From NCBI GenBank assembly GCA_963746735.1, contig CAVVCO010000015.1, positions 124,001 to 188,000 on the forward strand: a DNA stretch of 64,000 bases, written 5' to 3'. This document shows, one piece after another, positions 38,879 to 49,090 of the stretch. How positions within the stretch are numbered: position 1 is the stretch's first letter; each line of letters opens with the position of its first letter. The position numbers and the translations under genes were made by a program. This stretch comes from CAVSWT01 sp963746735 (lineage in GTDB: Bacteria; Bacteroidota; Ignavibacteria; Ignavibacteriales; Ignavibacteriaceae). Under the pieces are notes generated by a model. It did not search any database. It worked only from the letters and a program-made list of their open reading frames with translations, and had not been told where the DNA came from.

Positions 38879-40020
38879 TTAATAGAGTTTGAGAATATTT
38901 ATTATTTTATTTTTCATTATTTTCTCAAGGGTAAATAGATCTAGAGAGTTGAAGATTTTAGTGAGTTTTTTTTTTTTAGATAGATTGATCTTTTCAGAAG
39001 CTAACAATATGTAGTAAGGAGTTATAGGAGTAGAAAATTTTTTTATTATCTTAGCAATTTGTCTGTTTTTTTTAATTAGTTTGAAAGAAGGTATGAATAA
39101 TATTAAATAAAATCTTTATTTATTTTGGTAAAGATCATTAAGTATATTAACGGTTAGTTTTTTATCAAATCTCTGATAATTTATAAATTGTCTAACATGA
39201 GTCCAGTTCTTCTCCTCGATATGAGCATTATCATTTTTCTTATATTCTCTGAACGTGTATATTGAACCGGTCTTTTCTTGTTGGTAAAATATTGCAGCAG
39301 CATGTAATTAAGCAGCTCACCACTATTGTCACAGTCAAAGCCGAGAACCTTAAAAGGAAGTGCTTTTCTAATGCTCTTAATAGCTTCGAAGACACAAGCT
39401 TTACCCTTGCCTCATATGGCTCTCTGCTCTGTCTATCCGGTAGCAATGTCGACAACATTCAAAGTATAAGCAAACTGTCCAGATACGGAACTTACACAAT
39501 GTGCTACTGTATCAGCTTCTATAAAACCTGGTCTGGTTTCATCTTATTGATTCAGTTTGATGGGAACTTGTTTCTTTAGTAAAGAACCCGGCTTGGTGGT
39601 GCAAAGGCCAAACTTCTTGTATTTTGATTTAAGCCTTCTAAGTAAACGCTTAATAGTGCTTGGTGAAATTTCTGATAAAAGCTTGATGTCCTTGTCGGTT
39701 AAATGATTACTGCTGTGAAACTGATAATAAGGTAGCCATAGAGCTATAGCTGCTTTTAATCTTTCTGCACAAGCTAAATTAGTTAATACCCAAAGATCTT
39801 TTAAGAACAAAGTTATAGCTTGAGATTGATATTTGCGAGGCCTTCTTTTTTTCTTGTTATGCAGTTTTTGTTTTTTTGAAATGAGTCTGATAGCATATTT
39901 TCTGTTATAGTTACAGACTGTACAAACTTCATCAAGTATATTTGATTTCTCTGTTCGTGTAGCTGTATAATATCTCTTTCTAATTTCATTAAGATATTCT
40001 TTTTTGGCCGAGTTGCTCAT
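38879..40020 (-). pseudogene. DDE integrase-type (rve) transposase, decayed
   Basis: Starts at ATG 40020 (MSNSAKKEYL), preceded by GAGAGG. The N-terminal helix-turn-helix part is intact to NQ at about 39544. The catalytic domain continues in the same frame with stops: DETRPGFIEADTVAH (first Asp), GFDCDNSGELLNY (second Asp) and, after a shift near 39245, NAHIEEKNWTHVRQF (Glu). A further piece (FIPSFKLIKK to the stop at 38879) completes the C-terminus. Three in-frame stops (one TAA, one TAG, one TGA) occupy positions where the family has Trp. Unrelated to the two other transposases in sequence. Element ends not identified. Confidence 0.75.
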
Positions 40021-40360
40021 AGATAACCTCTCAATATTTGGGTTACCTATATTATGACCCAACAGACCTTTTTACATAACCGTTTAGGTTACATTATTTT
40101 GGAAAGTTGAAAGTGATATTAAAATTAGTATTTGTAATTCTAAAATAAAATTATATCTTAAAACACAGTTCTTGAATCATTTACATTAATTTTTTTTAAT
40201 AATTCTCTAAAGAACTTCAAATAATTTTATAGTTTTAATATTAGGAAAGCAGCTTTATAGTTTTTTGTTAAGAGCATAATAAGTTAAATGGGATCATATA
40301 TGCTTATAACAAATATTTATACCGCTGCTTTTTTTATTTTAAACAAACCATGGAGAAATA
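40021..40360. other. Gene-free stretch between the rve-type element and the b561-like gene
   Basis: 340 bases. The first 70 bases (to about 40095) carry partly repeated GGTTAC/GTTACC words and probably include the outer end of the rve-type element. The rest is AT-rich with no recognisable feature and presumably holds the promoter of the b561-like gene. Confidence 0.4.
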
Positions 40361-41158
40361 ATGAATAATAATTCGGGAGAAGGTTCATATAAAACTAAAT
40401 CATCTAAAATTAAAATGAATTCTTTTCATAATAAGGGGAACAATAATTTAATCATAAAAGCTATGCTGATGATTATTTTTGTAGCCGCATTTCCATTAAA
40501 TGCTCAGTCACTTGCATTAAAATTAAATAATAAATACTCTGAATATGTTGGCTCATCAATGCCTCTTGCTGTGTTGGATTCATCGAGTGAATCTGTATTC
40601 GGTAATACTGATAGTCTATTTGAAGACACTAAACCAAAATTACTCCCGGATAAAATGAGCATAATGGAAAGTTTCCTTTGGGGGGAAAATGGTCTTACAA
40701 GAAAGATTGGATTAGTAAATGATTTATCTCCTGAAGAAAGAGAACATGAACTTAGCATTCGCCGTATAATGCTGACTACTCATCAGATAGGTGGATTTAC
40801 AACACTTGGCCTAATGCTAGCGGCAGATTATTTTGGTCAAAAAAGAATTGATGGAAACAGAAATGCAGGTGATATCCACCAAACATTAATTGCTGCTACT
40901 ATTATTACTTATTCAGCAACCGCAATGCTTGCTATTCTTTCTCCACCGCCTTTGATTCGCAGAAGTGAAGAAAGCACTACAACTCTGCATAAAACTCTAG
41001 CCTGGTTTCATGTAGCTGGAATGATATTGACGCCAATTCTTGGTTCAATGATTGGAGGAAGGCGCCATTTCAATATTGATAAAGCTCATTATCATCAAAT
41101 TTCCGGTTATATAACTACAGCAATATTTGCTGCATCAATGATTGTTGTAACTTTTTAA
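40361..41158 (+). CDS. Cytochrome b561-like membrane protein with four His-bearing helices
   Basis: 265 residues. A hydrophobic segment and AQ cleavage site (MLMIIFVAAFPLNAQ) follow an unusually long polar N-terminus (about 30 residues). After a soluble stretch there are four helices, each with histidines at an end: LTTHQIGGFTTLGLMLA, GDIHQTLIAATIITYSA, TLHKTLAWFHVAGMILT and AHYHQISGYITTAIFAA. Paired histidines in a four-helix bundle are the heme-ligand pattern of b561-type proteins. The next gene, 13 bases on, encodes a YceI protein; yceI and a b561 gene (yceJ) are also neighbours in E. coli. The heme assignment is inferred from histidine placement only. Confidence 0.65.
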   Translation: MNNNSGEGSYKTKSSKIKMNSFHNKGNNNLIIKAMLMIIFVAAFPLNAQSLALKLNNKYSEYVGSSMPLAVLDSSSESVFGNTDSLFEDTKPKLLPDKMSIMESFLWGENGLTRKIGLVNDLSPEEREHELSIRRIMLTTHQIGGFTTLGLMLAADYFGQKRIDGNRNAGDIHQTLIAATIITYSATAMLAILSPPPLIRRSEESTTTLHKTLAWFHVAGMILTPILGSMIGGRRHFNIDKAHYHQISGYITTAIFAASMIVVTF

Positions 41159-41171
41159 TGAAGGTGAAAAA

Positions 41172-41720
41172 ATGAATCATAAAAAAATGTACTTATTATT
41201 AAGCTTACTAATTCCTTTCGCGGCAATAATAGCTCAACCGAAAAAATATGAGGCAATTAAAGAAGAATCATTCATAACTTATAAATTAACTCATCCTTTA
41301 CATGAAATTGAAGGAACTAGTCAAGAATCAGCATGCTTAATTTATGCCGATCCTAAAACAAAAGAAATAAAAAATGTCTTAGTTGAAGTGGGCGTTACTT
41401 CATTTAACAGTGGTAATTCAAACAGAGATTCGCATGCTATGGAAGTTGTAAATGCAATTTCAATTCCATATGCAAAATTCTTAAGTACAAGTGTAGAACA
41501 AAATGGGGATAGTATTAAAGTATATGGTAAGCTGACTTTTCATGGTATTACAAAGGATATTGTAGTGAATGCTGCTGCAAATTGGACGGAAGGGAAACTT
41601 GTAGTGACAGGTGCTTTCGATATCAGTTTAACTGAATTTCATGTCGACCGCCCATCGCTGCTTTTAATTCCTGTTAATGATAAATTAAGTTTTACAATAA
41701 AGCAGGTCTTTGATTTGTAA
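41172..41720 (+). CDS. YceI-family periplasmic protein
   Basis: 182 residues: signal peptide (LLLSLLIPFAAIIAQ), then a YceI lipocalin-like barrel with SFITYKLTHPLHEIEGTS, SFNSGNSNRDSHAME and YGKLTFHGITKDIVV, all typical positions. YceI proteins bind polyisoprenoid or other lipids in the periplasm. Translated from the same operon as the b561-like protein; a terminator follows. The pairing suggests a membrane redox or quinone-related role, which is inference. Confidence 0.88.
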   Translation: MNHKKMYLLLSLLIPFAAIIAQPKKYEAIKEESFITYKLTHPLHEIEGTSQESACLIYADPKTKEIKNVLVEVGVTSFNSGNSNRDSHAMEVVNAISIPYAKFLSTSVEQNGDSIKVYGKLTFHGITKDIVVNAAANWTEGKLVVTGAFDISLTEFHVDRPSLLLIPVNDKLSFTIKQVFDL

Positions 41721-41748
41721 TTAGCTTAACCTTTCGTAAATAACTGAC

Positions 41749-41773
41749 CCAATTTCTTTAAGAAATTGGGTTT
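41749..41773. terminator. Terminator after yceI
   Basis: CCCAATTTCT (41749-41758), loop TTA-like, AGAAATTGGG (41761-41770), then TTT. Perfect 10-bp stem between convergent genes; probably works in both directions. Confidence 0.8.
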
Positions 41774-41869
41774 ATAATTTGTCATATCTGAAAATTAAAG
41801 TTAATGCTGAAAACAATTTTTTATTAAAATATTCTAATAAAACTAAGTAGAGTATAGAAATAATTAAAT

Positions 41870-44800
41870 TTAGCTGTTGATAAATACATTATCCATTAAT
41901 TTTATTAAATCTTGCATTAAGAACGGTTTTGATATATAGTGGCTCATTCCATTTGAAAGAAATTCATTTTTATCTTCTTCGCTTGCGTAAGCAGTAACAG
42001 CAATAATAGGAATATTTTCATATCCTTTAATCTTACGTATAACTTGTGTCAACTCCTCACCATTCATTCCGCCACCCAAATTTATATCCATTAAAATTGC
42101 ATCGAAAGTTTGCTCTTTAACTTTGGACAAAGCAAGCTCCGCATTTTTAGCAATCTCTAAAAAGTAATATTTTGAAAGAGTAATTGATACCACAGAGATT
42201 GAGGTATCGTCATCCTCAACATATAGTATTTTTTTCATTAAATTTTTTTGTTCAGTTTCAGATTTAATATTACTATCAGCCAATTTTTCCTCCTTAATAT
42301 TTTCAGATGAGCCCTTTTCTATCATTGGAAGTTCTAAAATAAATGTTGATCCTTTACCTTCTTCACTTTCTAGATAAATATTTCCTCCTAACAATTCTGC
42401 ATATTTTTTAGAAATTGATAATCCTAATCCTGTACCCTGATAACTACGGGTGGTGCCCTCGCTAGCTTGCCTGAATTCTTTCCAAACTAACTCATGCTTA
42501 TCTGCAGGGATTCCAATTCCTGTATCGGCTACTTTTATTAAAAGCATATCGTTATTGGTTTTAGTTTCTGCTGAGAGCTTAATACTCCCTTCATTAGTAT
42601 ATATAATTGCGTTACTAACCAGGTTGTTTAATATTTCCAGTAATATAGTTTCATCTGTTTTTATAATTGGGCTTTTCACATCTATAAAAGTTTGAAAAGA
42701 TAGATTTTTCTTTATAGCTGCGATGGTAAATTGCTTATAAACAGTAGTAACCAGGTTCTGTATATCTATTTCCTTTGGGAAAATTTGTATCTCATTTATT
42801 TCTAATTTCGAGAGACTTAATATCTTTGTTAAAGTATCTTTCATTCTGATTGAAGTTTTTAAAATTCCTTCAGCCATTTCTTTGGTTTCCGGATCCGTTA
42901 AAATTTCTGTTAATAATTCGGCAAAGCCCATAATCCCGACAAAAGGAGTCCGAAGCTCGTGGCTCATATTGGCAAAGAATATAGTCTTAACCCGGTTCAT
43001 TTCTTCAGCTTCATCTTTTGCTTTTATAAGCTCTTGTATAATTTTTTTCTTTTCAGTAATGTCCTGTTTTACTGCTAAAAAGTTTACGGTTGCTCCATCT
43101 TTATCTTTAAGAGGTGAAATAACAACATCTTCCCAGAATAGTTCGCCGTTTTTCTTTTTATTTAATAACTCTCCCCGCCATGTTTTTCCTGAGGAGATTG
43201 AATTCCAAAGTTCTTGATATTTTTCTTTTGGCATTAACCCAGATTTTAATACTCTAGGATTTTCTTTATGAACTTCTCTTAATGTAAAGCCAGAAATTTC
43301 TTCAAAGGTTTTATTCACATATTCAATATTTCCTTTTACGTCTGTAATTACAATGGATGCCGGGCTTTGAGCAACGGCTTCGGAAAGTTTTCTTAAATCA
43401 TTTTCTGTTTCTTTATTTTTTGATATATCTACAGTTGTTCCCCTTAGTCCTATTATTTTTCCATCATGAATAATTGGACCAATAAAAGTTAGTGTAGGGA
43501 AAGTAGAGCCATCTTTTCTTAACATGTCATATTCATTTCTACTGGGTTGAATTCCCTTTAATACGCGCTGAATATCTTCACTAGCAATCTCTCTATCTTT
43601 TTCAGAAAAAGAATTAATTATATAAACTCCGTTATCAATATCCTCATGCGAATATCCATAAGCTGATATTGCTGTTTCATTTGCAAATATAATCTTCCCA
43701 TTTATATCTGTTTCAAAGATAGTTTGAGGAAGCAAATTGGCAAGGTCCTTAAATCTTCTTTCGCTTTTACGGAGAAGGTTTTCATTTCGTTTACGTTCTG
43801 AAATATCTCTGGTTACAGTTAATATGCTTGTGGGTTTTAGGTTTTCATCTCTCAAAAATAAAGCAGAGACTTCAACCCAGATGGTTGAACCATCTTTGCA
43901 ATATTCTTCAAGTTCTAGAAATACAATTCTTTCAGGGTCAACATTTCCTTCTGCTTCTGATTTTATCTGCTCAGATAAAATATTTTTTGCTTTTTCAAAA
44001 GATTCGTGAGTTAGAATTTGATCAAGTGAAGATGACAGGGCTTCTTCAACAGTATATCCGCGCAGTCTTTCAATTGAAGGGCTAACGTATGTTTGATTTA
44101 GATTCAAATCAAAAATTGAAATTGTGTCTACAGTATTTTCCGCAATTAGTCTAAATTTTTCTTCACTTAAACGAAGAGCTTCTTCGGCTAGCTTATGCTG
44201 CGTTATATCAACTACCATAGATATAAAATGCAACTCACCGCCAAGTTTAATAGCTGTAGTAGAGCTTAATCCATAAGCAATTTCACCATTTTTCCTCGGA
44301 ATTTTAAATTCATAATTTTATATAGAATTATTTTCATAAAGTATTTTTAAGATTTGTTCACGTTCTTCTGGATTCGCATACAAATTTAACTCGATTGCAT
44401 TGTGGTCAAGAATTTCTTCACGCGATAACCAGTCCTTTCAAGAAATAATCATTTACATTAACAATGCATCCATCACTTGCACGGAAGATTGCTATACCCA
44501 TAGGGCTTAATTTAAATATACTAGAAAAACGCTCCTCACTTTCACGCAAAGCTTCTTCTGCTTTTTTACGTTCTACACGTGACCGCAAATTAGTTATTCC
44601 AAAAGCCAGGTCATCTGCTAATTCTTCCATTAACCGGATTTCATCAGGAGTAATTATGTTTGCTTCAGCAGAATAAATTAGAAGAACACCAAATGATTTC
44701 TGATTACTATCCTTTAAAGGTAGTCCAATAATAGATTTATATCCCCTTTTTAATCCATCTTTCCGCCATGGAATCATACTTTCATCGACTGAAATATTTT

Positions 44801-46383
44801 GAGCATAAATGGTTTTGCCTTTGCGAATAGCATTTCCAGCAGGTCCGCGGCCTCGTATAGATTCTTCAGACCAGGTCAATTTGGCATTCTCGATATATCC
44901 TTCTTCAAAACCCGCCCACGCCATTGGTTTAATTGTTTTGTTTTCATCATCCTCTGCATAACCTACCCATGCTAAGCGATAACCGGCTTCATCACAAATT
45001 ATTCTGCAAATTTCATTTAATAATGTTTGCTCATCATTCTACTCGCAACAATGTTTGGTTGCAATTACTGATTGCACGTAGTTCTCGGTTTAGGCGTAGT
45101 AAATTTTCTTCATTCGTTTTACGCATTGTTACATCATGCGATGTTCCGGTAAATTTTAAAACCTTGCCATCAGAATTTCTTACTATACTATATGTAGGTT
45201 CTAAATAACGCATTGAACCAAGTTCAGGATTTGTTCTAAAAATTACACTTTTGGGGGGCTTACCATTTTCCATACTTTTTAGGGCATCAAGAACTAGTTC
45301 TCTATCGCTCTGATGAATATGTTTAATATAATCATCATAGGAAGGTATTCCTTTAGATTTATCAAAACCTAGCATATCATACATTTGTTTGGACCACCAG
45401 CCTTTTTGGGTTACGACATCAAATTCCCAGCTTCCAAACCCAGCATCTTTTTCTGCATGTTCCAATCTTGCGGAATAAAGTTTAAGTGATTCTTCAATTT
45501 TTTTACGGTCAGTAATGTTAATAGTTGCAAGTAATGCTCGCTTTAATGACTGTTCATATTTATCAATTTTCAATTGAAGCAATACTTGAATCTTTTCGTC
45601 GGTCAGTGTTTTAGTTTCAACTTCGGCTTCAAATTCTAGTTTACCTTCTGAAATTGCAATCAATTCTTCCTTAAAAATGTTAAAAGAATTCTCAGTAAAA
45701 GTTCTATCAATGTTTTTAATAAGTTCATCTTTTGATTTTGCTTTATATAGTTTAAGGGCAGCTTTATTAACATCTATGATTTTAATTTTGCTAAAGCATT
45801 TTTTTAATTCGGCTGGTTTATTGTCAAAATAACTCCCAAGATCATTAATCCCTTTTTCTTTTAACTTTAAAAGATACTTATCAAGTTCATCGAATTCTTC
45901 TTCCCAAAGTGGGGTAGGGGAATTTTCAAACAATGTATTAAAATGTGCTCGGCTTAATTGAAGTAAATCTTTTTTGACAGGCACTTCTTTAATTAATTTT
46001 GTTCTGGAAATTTCATTACGAATGATTTTAGGAAGAGTATTTATATTCTTTTTGAGAATGAAATTAGATGCACCTTTTTTAATTAACTCAATTATTGCCG
46101 CCTGTTCTTTTTTCGAAGATACAACAATAAATGGAATGTTCAGTTCAATTTCTTTTAAAAGTTCAAGAGCTGATAGAGCATTAAATTTAGGGAGCTTATA
46201 TTCAGATATAATTATATCCCAGTTATTCTCGTTTAACGTTTGTTTAAATTTTTGTTTGGTTTTAATAAGAAGGGGTGAAACCTCATATCCGGCTTTCTCT
46301 AGTGCTTTAAGGTATAGAGAAGAATTGTTTTTAGACTCAGCAATTATTATTGCTTTTAGATTTTCTTTCATGATTTTCCCCAT
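41870..46383 (-). CDS. Giant hybrid sensor histidine kinase, interrupted in this assembly
   Basis: Frames 45034-46383, 44418-44924 and 41870 to about 44430 join into one protein of about 1500 residues. Order: receiver-like domain (residues about 5-120); PAS-type regions including GSWEFDVVTQKGWWSKQMYD; a GAF domain (GRGPAGNAIRKGKTIYAQN); four or more PAS/PAC repeats (YVSPSIERLRGYT, YVNKTFEEISGFT); HisKA with MSHELRTPF; HATPase with NLVSNAIIYTNEGS, DTGIGIP and GTGLGLSISK; and a C-terminal receiver with DAILMDINLGG. Shifts lie near 45033 and 44425, and an in-frame TAA stands at about 44319-44321. The first receiver has Glu in place of the phospho-acceptor Asp (IISEYKLPKF). No membrane helices, so the kinase is cytoplasmic. 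The 41870-44233 part alone could still be a working kinase. Confidence 0.8.
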
Positions 46384-46729
46384 TTCTCCTTTTGTTTATA
46401 AAAGACAATGGTGGGATATAGAAGAGTATAAATTAAGGTAAAGCTATTGAACTTCAGCTTTTTTAATTTATAATCAAAACGGGACGCATAAAAAAAATGT
46501 TCGTAGAAAATTTTCAGATGCATACCCTCTCAATTTTTCTTAAGTAACACTTTCAGTATATAAGATACTTGCTAGAAAATTAAGTTACAATTAAAATATT
46601 TTATTTTTTATATATATTATCGAAGGTTTAAGTCCAAAATTAACATGGGATCTGGTAATGCAAATTCTTTATAAAATGATGCATTTTCAAAGTAATAACT
46701 AAATGTTTGACTTAAAACTTCTACACTCG
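46384..46729. other. Gene-free stretch upstream of the hybrid kinase
   Basis: 346 AT-rich bases. It should contain the kinase promoter on the minus strand. A weak AAGCT/AGCTT stem followed by T residues near 46440-46466 is the only structure seen. Confidence 0.35.
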
Positions 46730-47185
46730 CTAGAAATTATTCGTATTTATATTTTTGAGGAAATATTTCTTAGTAAACAGTAATGGAACTAAAACTGCTA
46801 ATAATAAGACTGTATTAAAGAATACATTAAATATTATATTAAAATAAACTGAGATTGAAGTATCGATAAAGTACCATGAACAAATTCCTATCATAATACA
46901 ATTCCATGCCCACTTTTGTTTGTTTTTGAAAGCATTATTTGTAATAAAGAAAATAAAAATTCCCCAGCCAAATATTGTAGCCCCTAATACTCCATAAATC
47001 CAGCTTTGAAATTGGATAAAGTTTGATGAAATGCTGTTGTCATTAAAAAAAGAAGGATTAATATTTTTATTAAAAAGGATGTCAAATAAAGATGTTTGAT
47101 TAAATAATGAAATGAATAAACCCATTAATGTAAGTATTCCGGAAACAATCAATAAAAACTTTTGCCAGAAATTAAAATTGTTCAT
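46730..47185 (-). CDS. Small four-helix membrane protein, unknown function
   Basis: 151 residues with four hydrophobic helices (FLLIVSGILTLMGLFISLF, WIYGVLGATIFGWGIFIFF, WNCIMIGICSWYFIDTSI and NTVLLLAVLVPLLF). Between the first and second lies a polar loop (FNKNINPSFFNDNSISSNF). No motif or family was recognised. It is a single gene with an ATG start at 47185. Codon use is as AT-rich as the surroundings. Confidence 0.65.
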   Translation of the reverse strand: MNNFNFWQKFLLIVSGILTLMGLFISLFNQTSLFDILFNKNINPSFFNDNSISSNFIQFQSWIYGVLGATIFGWGIFIFFITNNAFKNKQKWAWNCIMIGICSWYFIDTSISVYFNIIFNVFFNTVLLLAVLVPLLFTKKYFLKNINTNNF

Positions 47186-47327
47186 TTATTCATCCCCGAA
47201 TTTCACCCCAATATGTTAAGAGCAATATTTGTAAAAATATTTAAGTTATTCTTTATTTCTTACATAAATTAATTTGAATCGCCCTTTGGGGCTTTCTCGA
47301 AGCTCCACATCGAATTTCTTAATTGAT

Positions 47328-47985
47328 TTAATTAAGAGGGGTAAGCTTTAAAAAGCCATAATTTCTTGAATCAAAATTAGGCTGTTTTTTTTGAAGAAGA
47401 TTTCCTACATCACCAAGAAATGCCCAGCCGTCATCATCTGCCAGGTCAGTTATTGTTGAAGCAATCATGTTTACAACTTTGGGAGTTATTTTATCGTAGT
47501 CAGCTTTTTGAACCGGTTTGTTTTTATCCGGTTCCAATTCATTTTCTTGAGTCTGATTTTTAAGAATTTCAATGTAAATGAATCTATCACATGCCGCAAT
47601 AAATGGTCCGGGAGTTTTCTTTTCGCCGATTCCAATTACGTTCATTCCGGCTTCTCGAAGTCTTGTTGCTAAGTCGAGTAAAATCACTGTCACTTGTGGC
47701 GAGACAAAATCCATTTACTTTCTCTGAATACAAAATATCCATAGCATCAATTATCATTGCTGAGTCGGTAGCGTTTTTCCCGGTTGTATATCCATATTGC
47801 TGAATAGGAGTAATAGCATTTTCAAGCAAAAGATTTTTCCACTTTGAAAGTTTAGGGTTAGTCCAATCTCCATAAATTCTTTTTATAGTGGGATTGCCGT
47901 ACTTAGCAATTTCTTCCATCATCTCTTTTACATAAGCAGATGGAATATTATCGCCGTCAATTAATACTGCGAGCTTTAAGTCCAT
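47328..47985 (-). CDS. NYN-domain (LabA/DUF88-like) protein with OST-HTH/LOTUS domain, frameshifted in this assembly
   Basis: Two frames (47587-47985 and 47328 to about 47690) join into about 218 residues. The N-terminal NYN PIN-like nuclease domain has the acidic positions AVLIDGDN, TDSAMIIDAMD and ATSDSDFTRL, then VIGIGEKKTPGPFIAACDRF. The C-terminus (VVNMIASTITDLADDDGWAFLGDVGNLL in two parts, ending SRNYGFLKLTPL) is an OST-HTH/LOTUS domain, an RNA-binding fold common in such proteins. One extra T near 47680 explains the shift (FTRLATRLREAG is continuous when it is removed). Role probably in RNA processing or decay. Confidence 0.82.
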
Positions 47986-48044
47986 AATTTTTTAATAATT
48001 TTATTTCTAATAAATATAAACAAAATATAACACTTAAAATTAAT

Positions 48045-48530
48045 CTATAACTTTTTTTGTGCGTTAATTAAATTTCTCAACTGAAACTCATGCCTTATTG
48101 GATGCATCACTGCATGTTCAAGCATTGCATCGATACAATAATCAACTCCCCAGCGGGAAGTAAAAGTCGGCGAATGAAATTTTTCTTCCGGAACATCTGC
48201 TAACGGTAACCGCCATTTTTCAAGAAGGTGATTAACAAAATTATCAGCTTTTATTTCTACCGAATCCGGTTCAGGCTGAACTCCAATTCCAGGATCGGGA
48301 AGATTTAATTTTTCACACATCCAGGTCATATAGCCCCGTGCTGCTCTTAAAATATGTCTAAGTACAGTTTCCAATGATTCATAATCTTTATCTTCCGTTT
48401 CCGGTAATTTAATATTCAATCTTTTTGCTTCTTTCCAGGTCTCTATACATGAACGTAAATGTTTTTCATGTAATATAACCATAGCACGTGCGCCGTTGTA
48501 TTTGTATTTTGGTAAATCTAACTGATTCAA
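48045..48530 (-). CDS. DinB/YfiT-like four-helix protein
   Basis: 161 residues of mostly helical sequence. Histidines in LRHILRAARGYM and HAVMHPIRHEF are in the positions that bind a metal in DinB/YfiT-superfamily bundles. Members include thiol-transfer and stress-related enzymes, mostly of unknown substrate. ATG at 48530. The NYN gene follows 59 bases downstream on the same strand. Confidence 0.65.
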   Translation of the reverse strand: MNQLDLPKYKYNGARAMVILHEKHLRSCIETWKEAKRLNIKLPETEDKDYESLETVLRHILRAARGYMTWMCEKLNLPDPGIGVQPEPDSVEIKADNFVNHLLEKWRLPLADVPEEKFHSPTFTSRWGVDYCIDAMLEHAVMHPIRHEFQLRNLINAQKKL

Positions 48531-48714
48531 ATTAACTCCAAAAAAAATGAATTAATAATTGTTCAATTACTATTTAATGCGAATTGCAATATCAATTTAG
48601 ATTCGGAAAAACTCAAATGAATTTAAAGAAAAATAGATAATTAATTTTTAGGGAATGTATATTATTAAATTGAAAATTAGAATATGAGTTGCATTTTTGT
48701 AAATATTCGACACA

Positions 48715-48746
48715 AACCTTGAGGGTTTTTTGGAACCCTCAAGGTT
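48715..48746. terminator. Strong hairpin, possible terminator or repeat
   Basis: AACCTTGAGGGTT (48715-48727) and its exact complement (48734-48746) around TTTTGG: a perfect 13-bp stem. No long T-run follows on either strand, so it may be a REP-like element rather than an intrinsic terminator. Confidence 0.5.
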
Positions 48747-48755
48747 AAAATTAAC

Positions 48756-49010
48756 TCATAACCTAAATTCTAAATACCAATCAACTTTATTTAAAATTCT
48801 GCCTTCTTTAATTATAAAGATATAATATCTTTTATTCAAAGCGTCACCAACAAGTTTGCTGTAATCGAGTAATGAAAAATAAGCTCTCATTGCAGTTGGG
48901 CCTACTCCGATTATTTGAACATCCTTTAGCTCGCATTACCAGTTAAGATATAATTGTATTCTGGTTAATAAAGTTTGGGTATATTTTAATTTTAAATTCT
49001 TCTTTTGCAT
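48756..49010 (-). pseudogene. Possible small broken gene of unknown function
   Basis: From an ATG at 49010 the frame reads MQKKNLKLKYTQTLL and, after a stop or small shift near 48925, continues with LKDVQIIGVGPTAMRAYFSL and ALNKRYYIFIIKEGR to a stop at 48756. The composition is protein-like, with alternating polar and hydrophobic residues, but no family was recognised. It lies directly downstream of the second serine hydrolase. It could be chance. Confidence 0.3.
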
Positions 49011-49090
49011 ATGCTAAAGAGATTCAGCTTCACTATAATCTATTATTGAAAGCATTATTATTCCCGGAATTAAAATTATTATTTAACCCT

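Noticed and set aside
39240..39545. Alternative genetic code with stops read as Trp
   Set aside because: Trp is encoded by TGG throughout the window, and TAA, TAG and TGA all end intact conserved genes. The stops occur in dead elements only.
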